NCBI RefSeq assembly: GCF_014644535.1
Contig: NZ_BMKW01000017.1
Location: forward strand, 1-56,812
DNA from: Neoroseomonas lacus
GTDB taxonomy: Bacteria; Pseudomonadota; Alphaproteobacteria; Acetobacterales; Acetobacteraceae
DNA: 56,812 nucleotides
Reading direction: 5' to 3'
This document shows, piece after piece, positions 52,499-56,812 of the stretch. The number at the start of each line of letters is the position of its first letter. The stretch's first letter is position 1. Position numbers and translations under genes: made by a program. The notes below the pieces were generated by a model that had not been told where the DNA came from, ran no database searches, and saw nothing but the letters and a program-made list of their open reading frames with translations.

Positions 52499-53431
52499 AT
52501 GGCCCGCGTTCGTATCCGTCACCTCACGCGTTATGAGTATCGCAACCCGGTCGGGCTGACGCAGCACCGGCTGATGGTGCGCCCGCGCGACAGTCACGAC
52601 CTGCGCCTGCACGACGCGACCTTGTCGATCTCCCCGCAGCCGGTCACCACACGCTGGGCGCATGACGTCTTCGGCAATTCGGTCTGCCTGATGGATTGGG
52701 CGCCGGACGAGCTTACCGACCATCTCGAGATCATCTCGAAGCTCGACCTCACCCACTATCCGGCCGGGCCGGAATTGCCCTTGGCGACGCTGGATCCGGG
52801 GGTCGAGGTCTTCCCCTTCTCCTACGGCGCGGAGGAAGCACCGGACCTCGCCCGGCTGCGCGAACGCCACCTGCCCGACCCGAAGCGCCAGGTGGATGCC
52901 TGGGCGCGGCGCTTCCTCGCGCAGGGCGAGCCCACCCACACCTTGCTGATGCTCGAAGCGATGACACGCGCGATCCGCGACGAATTCGCCTACGAAGCGC
53001 GCGATGCCGAGGGCACCAACAGCCCCATCGTGACGCTGGAGACCGGGCGCGGCGCCTGCCGCGACTTCACCCTGCTGATGATGGAGGCGGTGCGCAGCCT
53101 CGGCCTCGCGGCGCGCTTCGTCACCGGCTACCTCTATGAGGATAACGGCCAGGGCGCGGTCGGCGGCGGCGCCACCCACGCCTGGTGCGCGATCTACGTC
53201 CCCGGCGCGGGATGGGTGGAATACGACCCGACCAACGGGCTGGTCGCCGGCGAGAACCTGATCCGCGTCGGCGCGACCCGCACGCCGGAACAGGCAGTGC
53301 CCGTGGGCGGCGGCTTCTTCGGCGAGGCCGACGACTTCCTGGGGCTCACCGTCGACGTCACGGTGCAGGTCGGCGACGACCCGCCGGAGGAGATCGCCGA
53401 CGAGGCGGAGGATGCGCCGTCGGCGGCGTGA
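52499..53431 (+). CDS. Transglutaminase-like family protein
   Basis: A 310-residue cysteine enzyme of the bacterial transglutaminase-like superfamily. The catalytic triad is Cys187 (TGRGACRDFTLLM), His227 (ATHAWCAIYVPG) and Asp243 (WVEYDPTNG). The N-terminal domain (RIRHLTRYEYRNPVGLTQHRLMVRP) is the usual N-terminal module of this group, which is thought to act as a protease or amidase. No signal peptide. It ends 7 bases before repeat B6. Confidence 0.9.
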   Translation: MARVRIRHLTRYEYRNPVGLTQHRLMVRPRDSHDLRLHDATLSISPQPVTTRWAHDVFGNSVCLMDWAPDELTDHLEIISKLDLTHYPAGPELPLATLDPGVEVFPFSYGAEEAPDLARLRERHLPDPKRQVDAWARRFLAQGEPTHTLLMLEAMTRAIRDEFAYEARDAEGTNSPIVTLETGRGACRDFTLLMMEAVRSLGLAARFVTGYLYEDNGQGAVGGGATHAWCAIYVPGAGWVEYDPTNGLVAGENLIRVGATRTPEQAVPVGGGFFGEADDFLGLTVDVTVQVGDDPPEEIADEAEDAPSAA

Positions 53432-53435
53432 CACT

Positions 53436-53518
53436 CAGAGAGGGGCTTTGCCCCTCTCCGAACCTCACCCCACCAAATGACAGTGTCATTTGGAAAGCCG
53501 CTTCTTGGCGCCGGGCGG
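53436..53518 (+). repeat. Family B two-hairpin repeat (B6)
   Basis: Hairpin 1 is GAGAGGGGC-TTT-GCCCCTCTC (53438-53458). The linker is CGAACCTCACCCCA. Hairpin 2 has arms CCAAATGACA (53473-53482) and TGTCATTTGG (53484-53493). The tail is AAAGCCGCTTCTTGGCGCCG. It begins 7 bases after the transglutaminase stop codon in the same sense. Confidence 0.85.
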
Positions 53519-53712
53519 AACAGGCCGGCTGCCTCGACGAAGCGCGCGCCGGAGCGTGATGACCGCAGGTGCGAGCGCACCGAAGGTCTGAATCACGCGA
53601 TCAGACAATGGGAGAGAGTGGGATTGGTGAACGAAAGAGAACCAATCACGCTCTATGCGCCGGAGCGGGTCTCGGCGCTGATCCTGGGCGCGGCGCGCAC
53701 AATGCCAGCAGA

Positions 53713-53795
53713 TGGCGTTCCAAAAGTCACTGCCCGATGGGCGTTGCTGTGGGTCCCCCCGGCAGGATGGCTCGGAAGGGCGGCGCCCCTCCGGC
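53713..53795 (-). repeat. Family B repeat, diverged copy (B7)
   Basis: On the minus strand, hairpin 1 is CGGAGGGGCG/CGCCCTTCCG (53773-53792, one G-T pair). The linker is diverged, and the end keeps TTTTGGAACGCCATCTGCTGGC as in the family tail. It lies about 8 bases after the NHase alpha stop codon in the same sense. Confidence 0.6.
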
Positions 53796-53799
53796 CTTC

Positions 53800-54384
53800 T
53801 CAGCCAGCGACCGGCACTGCGACGCCGACCATCGCATCGCGCGTCACCAGCCCGGCAAGCCGCGCCTCGTCCCAGCCTTCCGTCCCGGCCGGGCGCATCG
53901 GCAGCACCATCCAGCGGTAATCGGCGGTGCTGTCCACCACGCGGACCTCGACGCTGTCGGGCAGGTTCAGCCCCCATTCCGCCAGCACCTGGCGTGGTTC
54001 GCGCACGGCGCGCGACCGGTAGGCGAAGGATTTGTACCAATTGGGCGGATAGCCCAGCACCGCGCGCGGATAACAGGAACACAGCGTGCAGACGACGAGG
54101 TGGTGCCGCCCCGGCGTGTTCTCGAGCACGCCAAGCGGCGGCGCGCCGGCCATCGAGACACCCATCTGCTCGGCCGCGGCCTTGCCATCGGACAGCAGCA
54201 GGGCGCGATAGGCCGGGTCGGTCCAGGCCTTGGCGACCATGCGCGCGCCGGTCTCGGGGCTGGCCTTGTCGGTGCTCGCCTGGCGGGCGGCGACCTCAGC
54301 CTCGGTGACGATTCCCTTGGCTTCGAGCGCGGCCATCAGCCGGTCGAGCAAGGCGATGCTCTCGGGACGCGGGGGCGCGGCCAT
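53800..54384 (-). CDS. Nitrile hydratase alpha-type subunit (or thiocyanate hydrolase gamma)
   Basis: Catalytic metal subunit, 194 residues, the family's usual length. The metal claw is VCTLCSCYP, with Cys99, Cys102 and Cys104; threonine before LCSC is the mark of the cobalt type. NWYKSFAYRSRAVREPRQVLAEWGLNLP, VRVVDSTADYRWMVLPMRPAGTEGW and LVTRDAMVGVAVP are conserved. It hydrates nitriles to amides, or hydrolyses thiocyanate in the scn-type enzymes. It follows the two half-beta genes by 2 bases. No activator gene is seen in the window. Confidence 0.9.
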   Translation of the reverse strand: MAAPPRPESIALLDRLMAALEAKGIVTEAEVAARQASTDKASPETGARMVAKAWTDPAYRALLLSDGKAAAEQMGVSMAGAPPLGVLENTPGRHHLVVCTLCSCYPRAVLGYPPNWYKSFAYRSRAVREPRQVLAEWGLNLPDSVEVRVVDSTADYRWMVLPMRPAGTEGWDEARLAGLVTRDAMVGVAVPVAG

Positions 54385-54386
54385 AG

Positions 54387-54710
54387 TCAGGCTTCCTCCA
54401 GCCAATGTTCAAAGACTTCCACCATCACGGTGTCGCCGGGTTTGCCTTCGTGCCAGAGCGGCTCCTGCGCGAACAGCACATGGTACAGCGGGCGCTTCGC
54501 CGCCGGCCGCGCGAAGGCGAGGTCCTCGGGGTTGGCGAAGGCGCCCAGCGTTCGCACCACCGTGCCGGTGCGGCCACGGATATAATGCGGCGTGCGGATA
54601 TGGCAGGGGCCGCGGCGTTCCGGCCAGTCATCCTTCACGCGCACCGTGGCGCCGGCAGCGAAGCGGGGCGCGTTGCCACCGGCGGTGGCGCGATCATCCG
54701 GCGCGCTCAC
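54387..54710 (-). CDS. Nitrile hydratase beta, C-terminal half as separate subunit
   Basis: A 107-residue protein equal to the C-terminal SH3-like domain of nitrile hydratase beta: RFAAGATVRVKDDWPERRG, GPCHIRTPHYIRGRTGTVV, LGAFANPEDLAF, PLYHVLFAQEPLW and the ending MVEVFEHWLEEA. In most nitrile hydratases this is fused to the other half; in thiocyanate hydrolase the two halves are separate chains. Its ATG overlaps the stop of the N-half gene by 4 bases, so both are made together. Confidence 0.85.
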   Translation of the reverse strand: MSAPDDRATAGGNAPRFAAGATVRVKDDWPERRGPCHIRTPHYIRGRTGTVVRTLGAFANPEDLAFARPAAKRPLYHVLFAQEPLWHEGKPGDTVMVEVFEHWLEEA

Positions 54711-55000
54711 GGCAGCAACTCCCTGTCCACCTGCCCCTTCTCCACCATCAGCAGGGTGATGGAGCGCAGCCAGCGTTCGTAATAGCCGAGGGCGAAATAC
54801 TCGCTCTCCGGGATGCTCTCGATGCCGCGGCGGAGTTCATCCACCGTCATCAGCCCCTTCTGCGCCAGGATCTGGCGCAGGGCATCGACCTTCTTGCCGA
54901 AGGCGTCGGGCGGGACCTCGTCATGCTCCACCGGTGTGCAGTGGAAGCGCGCGGCGCCGCCGAGGTCGTGGATCGCGGGGATGGGCGTGTCGTCTGGCAT
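54707..55000 (-). CDS. Nitrile hydratase beta, N-terminal half as separate subunit
   Basis: A 97-residue protein equal to the N-terminal half of nitrile hydratase beta: IHDLGGAARFHCTP, a helical segment VDALRQILAQKGLMTVDELRRGIESIP, and YYERWLRSITLLMVEKGQVD. Nitrile hydratase activator proteins also resemble this half, but the IHDLGG start points to a subunit. It is the first gene of the three-gene operon; the order N-half, C-half, alpha equals the beta-alpha order of cobalt nitrile hydratases with the beta gene split. Confidence 0.83.
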   Translation of the reverse strand: MPDDTPIPAIHDLGGAARFHCTPVEHDEVPPDAFGKKVDALRQILAQKGLMTVDELRRGIESIPESEYFALGYYERWLRSITLLMVEKGQVDRELLP

Positions 55001-55067
55001 GGCGGAAGGCTAGAACGTGATCGGCGCGGATGGAAGCGATCACGCGGTCCCGTCGCCCGGCGCCGCG

Positions 55068-55973
55068 CTACTTTACTTCCTCATCCGCCAGCACACCCCA
55101 AACCTCGCTGCGCCGGATATAGCCGCGATAATCGCCGGCCTGCGCCTCGCACCACGGGTTGCGCGCCTCGCATTGGCGCAGCCGCACCACCACGCCCGGG
55201 CGCAGCCGCGCGACCGGGGCGGCGTCATCCTCCGGCCGGCGACGCAGCGACGTCTCGGTGCCGGGCGCGCCGCGCACGATGGCGCTGCGCCGGCCCATCA
55301 GCGTGGATTGATGAACCCAGCCCTCGGTGCCTTCCGGGTCGCGGATGCGGCGCCACAACTCGAATTCGCGGGTGATCTCCACCGGCAATTCGCGCCGCTG
55401 GAAGGTCCATTCGATCGGAAACCGGGTGCCTGGCCCGGTGCGCAGATTGACCTCATCCGACCGCAGCGCGGCGAAGCGCGGCAGGGCCAGGCCGGTCACG
55501 GTGCCGACCGAAGGCTGCGGTTCGGGCGCCGGCGCAGTGGGCGCCGGGTCGGCCGGTCGGGCCGTGGCGGCACCAGCGGCGGCGCCGGCAGCGGCACCGG
55601 CGGCCGCGCGGCCCCGATTCGTCGCGGATGGCTGGCTCGGCGGCCGCACCGCCTGGGTGGCCGGAGGAGTGCGGGGGCGGGCATTGGGCCGGTTCGGCGG
55701 GCGCACCACCGGGGTGGCCTGTTCGGTCGGCGGGCGCGTCGTGCGTTGCGGGCGCGGTTGCGTCGATGCCGGGGGCGTGGCCGCGCTGGCGGCGGGCGGG
55801 CGCCGAGGAGCGGCCGGCGCGGTGGGGGCCGTCGGTGCCGTCGGCGCGGCGGGCGCACCGCGGGGCTGCGGCGGCGGCAGGCTGCCGGCTCCGCCGAGGG
55901 AGGATTGCGCGGCGGCGGGCAGGGAAGCCAGCAGGGCGAGCGCAACGAATCCGGGGCGTAAAAAGGCCGTCAT
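55068..55973 (-). CDS. Exported SH3 domain protein with Pro/Ala-rich linker
   Basis: A 301-residue protein. The signal peptide MTAFLRPGFVALALLASLPAAAQ has a probable cut after AAA. A low-complexity Pro/Ala/Thr/Arg linker fills residues about 25-150. The C-terminal part has two bacterial SH3-like units (LRSDEVNLRTGPGTRFPIEWTFQRRELPVEI and VARLRPGVVVRLRQCEARNPWCEAQAGDYRGYIRRSEVWG), as in DUF1058/SH3b proteins that bind the cell wall. Function unknown. The linker probably spans the periplasm. Confidence 0.88.
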   Translation of the reverse strand: MTAFLRPGFVALALLASLPAAAQSSLGGAGSLPPPQPRGAPAAPTAPTAPTAPAAPRRPPAASAATPPASTQPRPQRTTRPPTEQATPVVRPPNRPNARPRTPPATQAVRPPSQPSATNRGRAAAGAAAGAAAGAATARPADPAPTAPAPEPQPSVGTVTGLALPRFAALRSDEVNLRTGPGTRFPIEWTFQRRELPVEITREFELWRRIRDPEGTEGWVHQSTLMGRRSAIVRGAPGTETSLRRRPEDDAAPVARLRPGVVVRLRQCEARNPWCEAQAGDYRGYIRRSEVWGVLADEEVK

Positions 55974-56018
55974 GCCCCCCTCTGTCCCCCGCCTGCCGTC
56001 ACCGGGTCAAGCGCCACG

Positions 56019-56393
56019 CTAAAGCGTGACGATCTGCCCCTCGCCCACCGCCTCCAGGAAGGTGGCGATCCCGGCGATCTCGACCCCCGGGGCCAGCGGG
56101 AGGCCGACCAACCCCTCGGCCTTCAGCCCGGCCTCGCAGGCGATGCGCCGCACGCCGAGTTCCACACAGGCGTCGAGCAGCGTGGCTATCCCGGCAACGC
56201 CGCGCGCCATGACCGCCGCCTCGCGCGGGTCGGCGAGCAGGGGCGATGGGTCGGCCAGCAACAGGCAGCCCTGGTTGGTGGCGAAGATCGTCACCTCCCG
56301 GCCCAGCGCGGCGGCGCCGGCGGCGACAACCAGGGCGTAGTGGCCCCGCGCATGGCCACCGGATTCGAGCAGGATGCCGAGGCGGCGGGTCAT
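56019..56393 (-). CDS. DsrE/DsrF-like family protein
   Basis: A 124-residue protein of the DsrE/DsrF-like fold: RLGILLESGGHARGHYALVVAAGAAALGREVTIFATNQGCLLL opens the Rossmann-like fold, and CVELGVRRIACEAGLKAEGL and ATFLEAVGEGQIVTL complete it. The cysteine in VRRIACEAG lies where sulfur-carrier members have their active cysteine. Sulfur transfer is possible but unproven. The ATG at 56393 was preferred to a GTG three codons earlier. Confidence 0.8.
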   Translation of the reverse strand: MTRRLGILLESGGHARGHYALVVAAGAAALGREVTIFATNQGCLLLADPSPLLADPREAAVMARGVAGIATLLDACVELGVRRIACEAGLKAEGLVGLPLAPGVEIAGIATFLEAVGEGQIVTL

Positions 56394-56424
56394 GGGCGGC
56401 ACGGCGAGGTTGGGGCGACGGTTG

Positions 56425-56510
56425 TCTCGGAGAGGGGCCCTGCCCCTCTCCGGACCTCACCCCGCCAAAGGCCTAAGGGCCTCTGGACACCTCGAGTTGG
56501 TGTCGCGCCC
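56425..56510 (+). repeat. Family B two-hairpin repeat (B8)
   Basis: Hairpin 1 is CGGAGAGGGGC (56428-56438) with GCCCCTCTCCG (56442-56452). The linker is GACCTCACCCCG. Hairpin 2 is 56465-56486 with arms CCAAAGGCC and GGCCTCTGG (one mismatch). It faces B9. No plus-strand gene ends before it. Confidence 0.8.
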
Positions 56511-56609
56511 GGATGACCGGACCAAGGCGGCATGGCCGCGTAGGCCACAGGGCCCGGGAATGTACCGGGCGCCGGGCGCGGCGCGCGTCCTACCTTCATG
56601 AACCGCTCC

Positions 56610-56694
56610 CCGTGCCCAACGCCAAGTATCGGTTTCCAAAGGCCCTTAGGCCTTTGGCGGGGTGCGGTCCGGAGAGGGGCGGCGCCCCTCTCCG
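56610..56694 (-). repeat. Family B two-hairpin repeat (B9)
   Basis: On the minus strand, hairpin 1 has 12-base arms CGGAGAGGGGCG/CGCCCCTCTCCG (56670-56694), then the linker and hairpin 2 (56636-56657, arms CCAAAGGCC/GGCCTTTGG). The tail reads AAACCGATACTTGGCGTTGG. It starts 16 bases after the stop codon of the partial gene, in the same sense. Confidence 0.82.
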
Positions 56695-56709
56695 TCAACA
56701 GCCCAAGCA

Positions 56710-56812
56710 TCACCGCCCCTCCTCGGCCAACACAATGGTCGCCCGCCCGGACAGCAATGCCCGCCCGTCGCCGGTGATCTCGAACCCATAGATGAAGCCG
56801 CGGCTCTCCTGT
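56710..56812 (-). CDS. C-terminal end of an unidentified protein (partial)
   Basis: The last 33 residues (QESRGFIYGFEITGDGRALL then SGRATIVLAEEGR) of a gene that continues beyond the window end. The pattern GFxxxFEITGDGRxLLSGRATIVL resembles the final strands of hotdog-fold thioesterases or dehydratases, which is a guess from a short fragment. The stop codon is followed by repeat B9. Confidence 0.5.
   Translation of the reverse strand, partial: QESRGFIYGFEITGDGRALLSGRATIVLAEEGR

Larger units (their letters stand above)
53432..53799. other. Convergent gene gap filled by two repeats
   Basis: The gap between the transglutaminase and NHase alpha genes carries repeat B6 after the first stop codon and B7 before the second. 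The 200 bases between hold no convincing gene. A segment at 53679-53720 (TCGGCGCTGATCCTGGGCGC) resembles sequence next to B1. Confidence 0.6.
56394..56709. other. Gap holding a facing pair of family B repeats
   Basis: This 316-base gap holds repeat B8 (plus orientation) and B9 (minus orientation), which face each other and together form a long inverted repeat, plus about 120 bases between them with small palindromes (ACACC-TCGAGTT-GGTGT). No convincing gene. Confidence 0.6.

Overview
The window comes from a high-GC alphaproteobacterium. An Acetobacteraceae (Roseomonas-like) genome is the best guess; this is inferred from base composition, gene content (aap-type amino-acid ABC system, TAXI-TRAP transporter, DUF1194, DUF1674 and DUF3775 proteins, Hint_2 protein) and general protein flavour, and no search was run. 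It is ordinary chromosome with short operons, one tRNA gene and one transposase remnant. No CRISPR array, prophage or intact insertion sequence was seen.

Layout. 1-715: end of a dead IS630-type transposase and debris. 716-2126: scoAB ketoacid CoA-transferase, divergent from tRNA-Ala(GGC) at 2244. 2364-4627: kup and a small gene. 4768-9198: aapJQMP amino-acid ABC transporter with hairpins between cistrons. 9404-16179: ornithine cyclodeaminase-like protein, a WbpM/PglF-type sugar-nucleotide dehydratase, ppk2, a VOC-nitroreductase pair and a DegT sugar aminotransferase. 16308-18014: DUF1194, a lipoprotein and DUF3775. 18498-23629: five-gene minus-strand operon (aminotransferase, degenerate receiver, CobW GTPase, WD40, aldo/keto reductase). 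23761-27414: antiporter, GST-VOC pair and FkbM methyltransferase. 27562-31383: Tim44-like, mltA, epimerase and TetR operon. 31507-34737: phosphatase, small proteins, htpX, SDHAF4-like and DUF2237. 34845-41673: hybrid histidine kinase, then a zinc-finger/polA/MFS operon. 41973-48449: hydrolase, YdcF-like, Hint protein, M20 amidohydrolase, halogenase-like flavoprotein, GT2 and lipoprotein. 48490-51554: TAXI-TRAP transporter. 51698-53431: CBS-BON and transglutaminase. 53800-55000: nitrile hydratase/thiocyanate hydrolase-like genes with the beta chain split in two. 55068-56812: SH3 protein, DsrE-like protein and the end of an unknown gene.

The most unusual feature is two families of structured intergenic repeats. 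Family A (three copies) has a conserved hairpin, a long central stem-loop and a second hairpin. Family B (about eight copies) has a GGGGC/GCCCC hairpin, a linker near AACCTCACCCC, and a CCAAA/TTTGG hairpin whose two arms change together between copies. Several copies start within about 50 bases of a stop codon and in the same orientation as that gene, which points to a role in the 3' ends of transcripts. One A copy runs directly into the signal peptide of a lipoprotein gene that has no good start codon. The split nitrile-hydratase beta chain, the stand-alone Hint protein and the WxWxIP flavoprotein are the most interesting individual proteins.
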